From Sordariomycetes sp. S80-01Y (taxonomy: Eukaryota > Ascomycota > Sordariomycetes), in contig JAXQJY010000033.1 of assembly GCA_037042185.1 (NCBI GenBank), forward strand, positions 2,170,001 through 2,234,000: 64,000 nt of DNA. Direction: 5' to 3'. Of the stretch, positions 55,283-64,000 are shown one piece after another. How positions within the stretch are numbered: position 1 is the first letter of the stretch; every line of letters starts with the position of its first letter. The position numbers were made by a program, and so were the translations under genes. The notes under the pieces are model-generated. The model was given only the letters and a program-made list of their open reading frames with translations, ran no database searches and was not told the origin of the DNA.

Positions 55283-56883
55283 TTAGCCCATTATCATGCC
55301 CTTCATGCCGCCCAAGTCTCCCTCCTTGGCAGCAATTTCGAAGTAACCGTAGATGATGCTGTGTATCGTTAGCGCACGCATTTGAGGGAGAATGGGCTGG
55401 AGAAGACTTACGTGACAGCAAGAAGAGTACCGGTACCGGATCCAAGGGCACCCATCAAGTCAGAGGCGACGGAGAGGGCACCGATGCACGCACCACCGAA
55501 AGCGGCGGCGGTAGGGATGACGCGCTTGAGCTCCTTGTACATGCTCTGCTCGCGGTGACCAGCCATGACGAGACCCTGGTCCTTGAGCTGCTTGGCCACA
55601 TCGCGGGGGCTGGACCCAGAAACCTCAATCCAAGTCTTGGAGAAGAGAGCGCAGGCACCAAGCATGTAGACGATGTAGGCGACGGTGTGGATAGGGTCAA
55701 GGAGAGCGTCCTTGAAGTTCATGGGGGGAGACATGTAGTAGACGAGACCGGAGACGGCGTGGAGCTGCGAGGTTCCCTCCTTGGCCTCCCAGACACCACA
55801 GAGACGGACGAGGAGGTTGTCGGAGAAGCGCGAGTACATCATCTGCGAAATCAAGAAGATGTTTGAGGACAGAGCCGACTGCAGCATAATGGGCATGTTC
55901 GAGGTGTAAAAGAGGCGGACGGGGTAAGAACCGCGGGCACCACGCTGGCGGGAGGACTTGACGGGGATCTCGACACGGAAGCCTTGCAGGTAGATGACTG
56001 CGGCAAAGACGAGAACGGTGGCAAGCAGGTTCATGATGTTGGGGAGGTTCTGGCGGTAGAAGGCCTCCTGAAGAGCGCGCTGCTTGTTGGGCCAGGTCAT
56101 CAAGAGGTGGAACAAGGCGATGACGGCACCCTCGAACTCAGGGCCGCGGCCAGTGTTGATCGTGGTGGGCGAGAAAGCCTTCCAGACAATGGACTCGCAA
56201 ATGTTGGTGGCAATGAACAGCGAGATACCGCTGCCCAGGCCGTAACCCTTCTGGAGGAGCTCATCGAGGAGAATGACGATCATGGCGGCGCAGACGAGCT
56301 GAAGAATGAGGAGGAAGACGATTCCAGCACCAAGGTCGGAGGGGGGCCCGTAGAGACCAGTGAAGACGTAGACGGTGGCGGTACCAGCCGAGAGGATAAA
56401 GGCGAAGAGCTTCTGAGCGGTCTGGTAGAGCTCGCGATCCGACTTGAGGTCGAGGTTGACATCGATCATGTGGGTGCCGGCAAGGAGCTGGAAGACCATG
56501 CCAGAGGAGATGATGGGAGTGATACCCAACTCCATGAGCGTACCTCTGTTACTCGCAATCACCATTCTCAACCAGTATAGAGGATCAGAATTGTCGGATG
56601 AAACGATGCCGTAGAGGGGCATCTGGCTCATGACGAGGAAGATGAGCAGCGTCAGGGCAGTCCACATGAGCTTCTGCTGGAAGTTGATCTTGGTCTCGGG
56701 CTGCTGGACCTCAGGGAGGAACGGCACAAACGGCTTGACCAGGTCAAGGAATCGAACTGCATGGGCCTCAAGGTCAGCGGAATGCTCGCTCAGAGCCCAA
56801 TTGAACAGCATTGAAGCTCTTCAAGTTGGTTGCGCGCATCTCTGGGCTGCGACACACGAGGGAGGCAACTTACGGGACGACAT
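55283..56883 (-). CDS. SEC61: Protein translocon subunit Sec61 alpha
   Basis: Three exons: 56883-56874 (10 nt, ATGTCGTCCC), 56756-55412 and 55358-55283, giving 476 residues, the normal Sec61 length. The first splice yields [20 protein letters not shown], the fungal Sec61 start; without it the frame would begin with an unrelated [10 protein letters not shown]. Ten hydrophobic spans follow, with the plug-region segment [20 protein letters not shown] and the cytosolic loop [20 protein letters not shown]. The short last exon adds [20 protein letters not shown] and MIMG. Sec61 alpha forms the ER membrane pore for secretory and membrane proteins. It is divergent from the tRNA isopentenyltransferase gene, with 365 bp between ATGs. 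Confidence 0.97.
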
Positions 56884-57248
56884 GATGACGGTTGCGCGCG
56901 CGGGCAATTACCAATAAAAGAAGTCCAGTCACGGCAAGAAAATAGAGAAGAAAGGAGAAAGAAAGAAGCAGCCGAGCTGGATGGTAGCGCTCGGGCAGTT
57001 GACAGTTGGCGTTGGGGGGTTGAGGATTAAAGGAGAGGAGAGCTCCCGTTGGCAATCTGGCTTCAATGGAGATGGGTCCCCCAATGGCAAATGTGTCCAA
57101 AATTTGGTGGAGTCCTGCACGTGACTCGCGCCTTCCGCCTGCGTCCACGGCTGTCCAGAGAATGTGGGGGAAATTGGAGACCCTGGATCGGCATGCCGAA
57201 TTATTCTTGATCTTGGGTGAGTCCGACTTGCTTCACCATGCGTGGGTG
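56884..57248. promoter_or_regulatory. Bidirectional SEC61-MOD5 promoter with CCAAT boxes
   Basis: 365 bp separates the two start codons. It contains three CCAAT motifs: 56911-56915 (plus), 57081-57085 (plus) and ATTGG at 57173-57177 (minus-strand CCAAT). CCAAT is bound by the fungal HAP/CBC complex. Sharing of regulation between the genes is an inference. Confidence 0.55.
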
Positions 57249-58731
57249 ATGTTGCGCGGCGCATCGATACTACGTCGTTTCTCCCCATTCACCGCGGCGC
57301 GACGCCATGTTTCAACCATGGCGACGACAACAGAAAAGCCAGCGCAGCCGCTGCTGGTTATCCTGGGCTCGACAGGCACCGGGAAGTCGGAGGTAGGTGC
57401 ATCATCTAGCAGTAGCCGCTGAGCCGCACTGACAGACGCAGCTAGCAGTCGAGCTCGCCAAGCGCTTTCGGGGCGAAGTCATCAATTCGGATGCTATGCA
57501 GATGTATGCAGGCCTACCGATCATGACCAACAAGATAAGCGAATCTGAGCAGCAGGGTATTCCCCATCATCTTCTCGGACATGTGTCCTTGGATGATGAG
57601 CCTGCGATCATCGAGACATTCCAGCACGAAGCGCAACAGACTATTCGCGGGATAAGGGACCGAGGGAATCTACCTATACTCGTGGGAGGCACGGCTTACT
57701 ACGTTGATGCACTCTTGTTTGACGATGTCGTGGTGAACGAGGAATACTCGAAAGACGAACATCTGCCAATATTGGACGAGTCCACCGAAGTCATGCTAGA
57801 AGAGCTGAAGAAAGTCGACCCTGAGCATGCAGAGCGATGGCACCCCAACGACAGGCGGAAGATACAACGAAGCCTCGAAATCTATCTTCGAACAGGCAAA
57901 CCTGCGTCTCAGATTTACGCGGAGCAGAAGGCTCGGAGACAAGGGGCGCGCGAGTCGCCATGGGAGAATCTACTTTTCTGGGTCTACTCAGACCCAGGTG
58001 TTTTGAAGCCCAGACTGGATGCGCGAGTCGACAAGATGCTGGAAGCGGGCTTGATGGACGAAGTCTTTCAGCTTTTTACACACAAGAAGTCTGAGGAGGC
58101 TCAGGGACGCACAGTGCAGCTGGATAAGGGCATCTGGCAGTCCATTGGATATCGACAATTCGAGCCATATCTCAATGCCAAGGAAGAGGGTGTCGAGGGC
58201 AGTGAGCTGGAGAAGCTCAGACAAGCTGGCATTAAAGATATGAAGACGGCCACCCGCCGCTATGCCAATTACCAGAACAAGTGGACGCGCACCAAGAAGA
58301 TTCCTCGCTTGAAAGAGGAAGGCCCTCAAGCTCTCGATGCACTATACTTACTCGACAGCACCAATGTCTCCCTCTTCAAGGAAACTGTGGTTGAGCCAGC
58401 TGTGGAGCTCACGACGCAATTCCTAGCTGGAGCTCAAAGGAAGCATCCGAGTGAGATGTCTGAGCTCGCGAAGCGGGTGCTCGAAAAGCACTCGGTAGCC
58501 CAGCCAGAGACTGTCTGGCTGCAAAGAACCTGCGACTTGTGCCAAAAGACCTTGGTTACAGAGGCCTCTTGGCTGGCTCATCTCAAGACCAGGCAACACA
58601 GAGCTAAGCTCAAGTACAAGAAAAGGAGGTCTTTGGTGCCCTATGACGGCGCTGGTGTTGCCGACGGTGACAGCCAAAGTTTACATGATGCGGAGTCGTC
58701 AGAGCCCGAGATATCGTCCGTCTTTCGGTGA
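57249..58731 (+). CDS. MOD5: tRNA dimethylallyltransferase (isopentenyltransferase), Mod5/TRIT1
   Basis: Exons 57249-57392 and 57442-58731 (49-bp intron) encode 477 residues. The P-loop GSTGTGKSE lies at about residues 40-48 and the splice gives SELAVELAKRF. DAMQMY, HHLLGH and GGTAYYVDAL follow, all IPP-transferase motifs. A C2H2 (matrin-like) zinc finger near residues 411-436 (CDLCQKTLVTEASWLAHLKT) is typical of eukaryotic members. The enzyme adds an isopentenyl group to A37 of certain tRNAs. Two in-frame ATGs exist. The one at 57249 adds an Arg-rich, acid-free stretch (MLRGASILRRFSPFTAARRH) like a mitochondrial presequence, in weak context. The one at 57318 (ACCATGGCG) has strong context. 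Yeast MOD5 uses the same arrangement for dual targeting. Confidence 0.95.
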
Positions 58732-60764
58732 GCTTACCCTGAACCGCGACCTCGTTCTCGACATGATATCCCTTCGAATTGAATATCACGAGTTTCATGA
58801 AGCAACCCCGTGCGATGGCCACGATCTCTATCGTAAGGTGTCTGACCTGAACCGTACCTGTCCAAGCTGTACTTTGACGATGGTGGCATCTTTGTGCTTA
58901 AGCGTCGCCTACTATTGTGACATGCTACGCTACTTTTTGGACCTCATCGCCTCCGAGTTGAGCCGATAATCTCGCACGTAATCACAGAGTATCTATTGCC
59001 ATGGCCAAACCTTGACTCAATGGCCTAGACGTCATCTTCCAACGCCATAAAACGAGCAATGCGAGACAGCCGCAAATTCCCTAACGGCCGGCGCGAAGAG
59101 TCACACAGGTCACGCGCCGTCTTCAGCTACGGCGTGATCCGGGACTGAACCCTTTCAATGCCTGAAATCTTACAGCAACGCAGACGGGACGATCAGGAAC
59201 CACAAGGAGACTTTTCGCGAACAAGACAGAAGCAGGGGGGAGAAACGCCGCGTTTCGACTGATGGTCGGCCGCCTGGAGCCGTGATGACTTGGCGGGTCG
59301 GATCAGATAGTCGGTGGATGGTCACGCACACTATTACCCCTTCTCCGGTGTGCAAGGGGCCCAGCAGCGGCGACAATGGCAGCTGAGTGGCGTACAACAG
59401 CATGGCGGACTTTAGACCGCACCACGGAGTAAGGCGTGTGTCATGGCGTCATCTCCGCCTAGGTGGGCACTTTCAGTTGGGGGTGCACCGCCCTGACTTT
59501 GAAACGTAGACAGTTTAAACCCAAACCAGTGGTCATGAAGGACCGATTATATTGACACCCTCGGGCACTATTCTTCGCGCGTCTTTCTTCAGAAGGCTCC
59601 GGAACCTGAGGCCAACACGAATACGAAATTCCGACCCAAGTGCTGTCGGAGCGGGATTGGCAAGACCGATCGGCGAGGTGCTAAGCGATAGCTGCAGGAG
59701 GTGGGCAGGTGGGATGCCACCCACTGTGGGATTTGCAATGCACAAAAGGCGGGATCCGGAACGAAGCTGGCACTGAGTCACTTTTGTGCAAGCCTCAAGC
59801 ATTCACGTGCCACCGCTGCAATACTCACAGGAGACGTTCATCGCGACTTACCGGGACGTCCAGAAGAATGAAAAAAGACGCCCAGAAGGATTGAGTTAAG
59901 CCCACACGCGAGACCCGATAGGAACGCTTCAGGTCAAGGTTTATCAAGTGGAAGAAGCAACACTTGAACATCTTCGACTCCCTCCCTACATCCGGCTCAT
60001 ATCTACTCGAAGCCCTCGGGTTCGCATCGTTAGACCAATCTCAGGCTCAGGGCGCGGACAGATTCACTTGCACAGCCTCTTCAACATTCAAACTCCTCCT
60101 CCACCTCCACCACCACCACCGTCAGATCCGTACGCGTATCCTTCTGCCTTGTTTATCAGACAGACACCTGTCTTGATCTCACCTCAGCCATCCCCAGGTA
60201 CCAGCCTTAATCCCCAGCTTCAGCACTAGGCAGTGGGATTGACTTTTCACCAGGCACCTCCGTCTGCTATCATCACAGCACCGCACCCGGACATATGCTC
60301 GCGTGTCCTCCAGGGGTCTAATAAGGTACCCAGAGGCGTATGCTGTGCCACTTCTCGCCTTCAACAGCTGCCTGGCTGCTTTCCTGACAGACCGTCGCAA
60401 CAGGCACCATCGGTTCTACCCTCAGCTTTTTGCTGCCTTGCAGGTTGCAATAGCCTTTGCCCTAAAGACGCGACTTTGGATAGTTCGCCCGTTTCGCCGG
60501 GCCCACATGACCAAAGACGGCCGTCGCGTGCAATTGTTAGCTGCTGCTTGTCAGGCTTGTCACTGTTGTGCCGCCGGCTAGTGGAGGGGAACTTCACGCA
60601 TCATCCTCACTCATCCGCCCCCCCGCCAAATGAAAACATCACCTGGCTGAAGCTCTTGCTGCCTTTTATACCTGGCAGCTGCGCATTGCCTGAGGTCGCA
60701 AGGCTATTCTTCTCGCCACCGGCAGCCTGAAATCCGAGTACGACCACCTGACTTGACTGTTGGT
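58732..60764. promoter_or_regulatory. Upstream region of the second Zn2Cys6 gene
   Basis: About 2 kb between two plus-strand genes. It likely includes the MOD5 3' UTR and a long promoter and leader for the transcription factor. A triplet-like CCT/CCA tract is at 60093-60120. The longest frame inside (60233-60730) is rich in Cys, Pro and Leu and looks like non-coding sequence. Confidence 0.4.
60093..60120 (+). repeat. Short CCT/CAC triplet repeat
   Basis: CTCCTCCTCCACCTCCACCA-type imperfect triplets over 28 bp, about 650 bp before the transcription factor ATG. Confidence 0.7.
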
Positions 60765-63069
60765 ATGTCCTCGAATCCCCACGCGCCATCCGCCGCACAG
60801 AGGCACCCGCGGGTCCTCGCATGTGTTCTGTGTCAGCATCGCAAGATCAAGTGCGATCGAAACACACCGTGCTCGAATTGCCTCAAGGTACACCCGCCTT
60901 TTCACAAGCAAGGCTATCTCTCTGACTTCTCAAGGCAAATGTGACATGTACACCAAGCACCCCGGCCCCAGCGCGCAAACGGCGACGTCCGAACCAAGAC
61001 CTCCAGGAGCGCTTGGCTCGCTGCGAAGCCCTTCTTAAGCAGTACGCTGGGGCGGGGCCTCCGCCGACATCGTTGCTGGATGACCCTAGTACGCCTTCCG
61101 GCTCACAGTCTTACGACTATTCCAAGCCCTCCCCAAGCTCGGCAACGTCGGATTTTGAGAAGCCAAAGATTGGGAAAATGATTCAGTCCGAAGGAGGTGA
61201 ACGATTCATTGACAACCAGATCTTCACTGCCTTCTACGATGAGGTACAGTGCTAAACTTTGCCAGAGAGTGATTGATCCTGACGGCTGCAGCTCCAAGCT
61301 ATGCGACAAATCGTGGACACTGATGACCCAGAAGAGTCCAGTGTTTTGGGTACTGAAGGACTGACACCAGAGAACAATGTGGACCTGGTCCTGCCGCCCG
61401 ACGGTACGCCGCTTTCTGTGGAAGACTACCATCCCGAACCAGTGCATGCATTCCGCCTGTGGCAGATCTTCCTGGATCGAGTTAATCCATTGACAAAAGT
61501 CGTCCACGTGCCGACACTGCAACCCTACGTAATTGAGGCCACCACGGACCCGACCAGAGTGCCCTTGCACTACCAAGCACTTCTCTTGGCTGTCTATCTG
61601 ATGGGTGTCATTGCACTGAACGAGGCTGAATGCCATCAGATACTTGGAATGCCCAAGGATCAAGCCTTGTCAAAATTTACTCAAGGCACAAAGCAAGCGT
61701 TGCAGAGGTTCGATTTCCTGAGGAATTATGATATGGCTGCGTTGCAAGCGTTGGTTCTCTTTCTGGTGAGCTGCTGTTAACCCAATAGTTGTAACGCTGT
61801 CTGACCATGTAGATCTCACTCCAAGGACGATACGACAGGCATGCCGCATGGGTCTTGAGTGGAACTATTGTGAGAATTGCCCAGAAGATGGGTTACCACC
61901 GTGACGGAGAACTTCTCCAGCTGTCACCCTTCGAAACAGAGATGCGCCGCCGTATCTGGTGGCAAATCATCTTGCACGACACAAAGCTCGCAATAGTATC
62001 AGGCCTTAGCCACAACTTCCTTCAGGACGTTTTTGACACAAAAGTACCTCGAAATCTGAACGATGCGGACCTGTTTCCTGGATCAACCGAGCCTGTGTCT
62101 TCTCGTGACGGACCGACCGAGATGGCCTTCGTTCTAATAAGCAACCGACTTGCACAGTTCATGGTCTCTGAAAGAACAAGAATGGGCTTCGAGGCAGCCC
62201 TTCTCGGCCAGAGCAAGCCTGGGGAGCAGGGAGAGCCCCAGGTCGACGGAGCTTTGTTGGAGAAGTACCGTGGAATCGCTAAAGAGCTGGACGAAGACCT
62301 GCGAGAGATCGAACGAAAGTACTGCGACCCCTCCGCCGGCGGGGCACATAGCGCTGCCCTTGTCATTAGACCAATGATTGGCACCAAACTCCAGGAGATG
62401 CTGGTTCCTATGAAGCAACAGCCAGAATGGGGCACTGAGATCTTCGGACCGAAAGATAACCTCTTCAAGATCGTGCTTATGAATAATGAGCACAATACCG
62501 ACGCCTATGAGCGAATGGCTCAGCATGGATTCTTGTGGTTTGTAAAGATGCACTTCCAGCTCGACGTCTTCGCGGTTCTCACTGGTCAGCTGGTGAAGCG
62601 TCCTACTGGGTCGCTCTCTGACCGAGCTTGGGGCGTTGTCGGGAAGATTTACCAGTTTCAGCCCGAATTGTTCGACGTGGCGCAGAAACAGTATGCTGCG
62701 CAGGCGCAGTTCACATTGAAGGCCTGGAGAGCAAGGGAACAGGCCTTTGCCTCTTGTGGGCAACACATCGAGACACCGCCCTTCATCGCTCGACTCCGAG
62801 AATGTTTGCCCTCATACGACTCGCGGTCCTCAACCGCCGTATCCGCCACTCCACCATCGGCAACCCAGACGCAGCAGCCTATCAACGACCTCGATCAATT
62901 CCTCGGCGGCTATCTCGACGTTTCGTCCCTGAACTGGGATATGTGGGGGGACACGGCTAACACGCAAAGTACGAGCAACAACAACCAGATCTCAGCGACC
63001 TTTTTTGGAGGTTTCGGCCTAGGGAATATGAGCAACATGAGCAACATGGGTGGTCATGGTCAAATGTAA
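60765..63069 (+). CDS. Zn2Cys6 fungal-specific transcription factor, 720 aa
   Basis: Exons 60765-60887, 60935-61243, 61292-61765 and 61813-63069 encode 720 residues. The zinc cluster has Cys at residues 20, 23, 30, 36, 39 and 46 (C-x2-C-x6-C-x5-C-x2-C-x6-C); the first intron falls after the fifth Cys. A basic and coiled linker follows (RKRRRPNQDLQERLARCEAL). The fungal trans domain covers about residues 190-500, including VHAFRLWQIFLDRVNPLTKV and YDRHAAWVLSGTIVRIAQKM, then ETEMRRRIWWQI. The C-terminus is Asn/Gly/Met-rich with repeated NMS units. It is a sequence-specific nuclear regulator with unknown targets. The ATG at 60765 is the first in this frame after the leader. The gene converges on a small membrane-protein gene. 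Confidence 0.92.
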
Positions 63070-63537
63070 CAACATGATGGAACAGGGAATGGCGTTCAAC
63101 AAGGGCCTCACGAGATTGGAGTGTAGGCTACGTTAGAAAGGGGTGTTATTCATGATCTCTCCACTATGTGGACACTCCCCCATCTGTATTTGTACTCATT
63201 ACAAAGGACATCTCCACGGAGTATGGTTCACGATCGGCACGAATCGCAACTACAATCGACATTTGAACTCGAATGTTCTGCAAAGGGATTGATGTTTGAT
63301 ATCTGGTCTCAGTGACGTCTTTCGAACCGGCTATTCTAAAGCTACCTTCTCTAAGCTGAGGTCTTTGTGAACATCCCTGTTTCCAGACTCACATTTCCTC
63401 ACCTTTCATTTCAGCCCGCGCAGCTGAGGCTGATCCGCTGGGGTCCTTCAAGCGACTGGTCCTGTGCCGTTCATCTCTTCACCCCCAGATTAGGTTCACG
63501 AACAGGTTGACCGTGCGTGCTGAACGCTCCCAAACTC
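63070..63537. other. Intergenic region between convergent genes
   Basis: About 470 bp between the stops of the transcription factor and the small membrane protein, presumably their 3' UTRs. No other feature was seen. Confidence 0.4.
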
Positions 63538-63990
63538 TCAACCATGGTAGGCAAAGTCCCTGCCCACTGTCATCCCTGCTTCCAGATTGAGCTCGACAGG
63601 ATTCTGCGCCAGCGGATTTGCACCTGCAGTGTCGGGGGCAGAGCCCGCCGCATCAGGAGACTCCCTTTCGTTCGCGGGCACGGGAGGTGGCAACAGCACG
63701 TTGGGCCGCAGAGGCCCGTTGGCGAAGCCGTGGACAGGGCCGTTTCCATTGATATCATGGATACCGTCCGGTGCTTCAATCCGCTGGCGCCGCTGCAGCT
63801 GAATAGCCTCGATGCGTAGCCGGTTAGCTTTCTCCAGACGTTGGTTCTTGATGATGCAGTGGGTGATGGGGAGCGCCAAGACGAGAGCGCCGGCAATGAT
63901 GATTGCGATGAGGACGAAGATCATGCCTGCCGTGGAAATGCAGGTGCCAAAGATACCTTTGCACTCATTGTCCGCAGAAGAGGACGCCAT
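63538..63990 (-). CDS. Small single-span membrane protein, 150 aa
   Basis: Single exon of 150 residues starting MASSSADNEC. A hydrophobic segment at about residues 20-45 (GMIFVLIAIIIAGALVLALP) is one membrane span. A basic helix follows (RLEKANRLRIEAIQLQRRQR), and then a Pro-rich, probably disordered tail. The short N-terminus holds two Cys around an aromatic/Gly pair (ECKGIFGTC), which could be lipidated or disulfide-bonded. I recognise no family, and the function is unknown. The start is 10 bases from the window edge, so an upstream exon cannot be excluded. Confidence 0.65.
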   Translation of the reverse strand: MASSSADNECKGIFGTCISTAGMIFVLIAIIIAGALVLALPITHCIIKNQRLEKANRLRIEAIQLQRRQRIEAPDGIHDINGNGPVHGFANGPLRPNVLLPPPVPANERESPDAAGSAPDTAGANPLAQNPVELNLEAGMTVGRDFAYHG

Positions 63991-64000
63991 CCTGGCGGAA

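Noticed and set aside
60233-60730. 165-codon frame upstream of the second Zn2Cys6 gene
   Set aside because: No domain, Cys/Pro-rich composition and an unsuitable start context; more likely leader or promoter sequence.

Overview
The window looks like nuclear DNA of a filamentous ascomycete (Pezizomycotina, most likely a Sordariomycete; this is inferred from protein character and gene structure, and no species is claimed). Genes have zero to five short spliceosomal introns of roughly 45-80 bp with GT-AG ends and CTNAC-like branch sites. The proteins include fungal hallmarks: two Zn2Cys6 regulators with fungal-type trans domains, Ivy1, a Dnf3-like flippase, an Irc6-type adaptin-binding protein and a fungal neurotransmitter-sodium-symporter relative. 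I saw no bacterial operons, CRISPR arrays or convincing tRNA or rRNA genes, and no intact transposon.

Layout. 0-7 kb is a compact housekeeping block: an LRR protein, IVY1 (I-BAR protein of the vacuole/endosome), NUP53 (nuclear pore) and an RNA 3'-terminal phosphate cyclase. 7-22.5 kb is gene-poor. It holds three or four short, disordered orphan proteins, an F-box protein, a Zn2Cys6 transcription factor whose zinc cluster is split over three exons, and a small hairpin-rich non-coding patch near 8.9-9.05 kb. 22.5-37 kb carries CAND1/TIP120 (cullin-RING ligase exchange factor, with a GC-AG intron), an NSS-family membrane transporter and a P4-ATPase flippase. 37-45 kb has a homeodomain regulator with about 3.9 kb of apparently non-coding DNA upstream, then an IRC6/AAGAB-type protein (also with a GC-AG intron). 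45-64 kb is again compact: a membrane protein of unknown function divergent from an ADP-ribosylglycohydrolase, a full-length ABCC (MRP-type) ABC transporter, SEC61 alpha with a 10-nt first coding exon, head-to-head with a MOD5/TRIT1-type tRNA isopentenyltransferase that has two candidate starts, a second Zn2Cys6 factor, and a small single-span membrane protein.

How the genes fit together. Most are unrelated core functions and not a cluster. They cover nuclear pore and RNA modification or repair (NUP53, RTC, MOD5), secretion and membrane traffic (SEC61, IVY1, IRC6, Dnf3-like flippase), transport (NSS, ABCC) and regulation (two Zn2Cys6, homeobox, CAND1, F-box). The F-box protein and CAND1 both belong to SCF biology but are about 4 kb apart and probably independent. 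Gene models were built by reading splice sites and protein continuity by eye. Exon borders are given where the frame and conserved residues fixed them.
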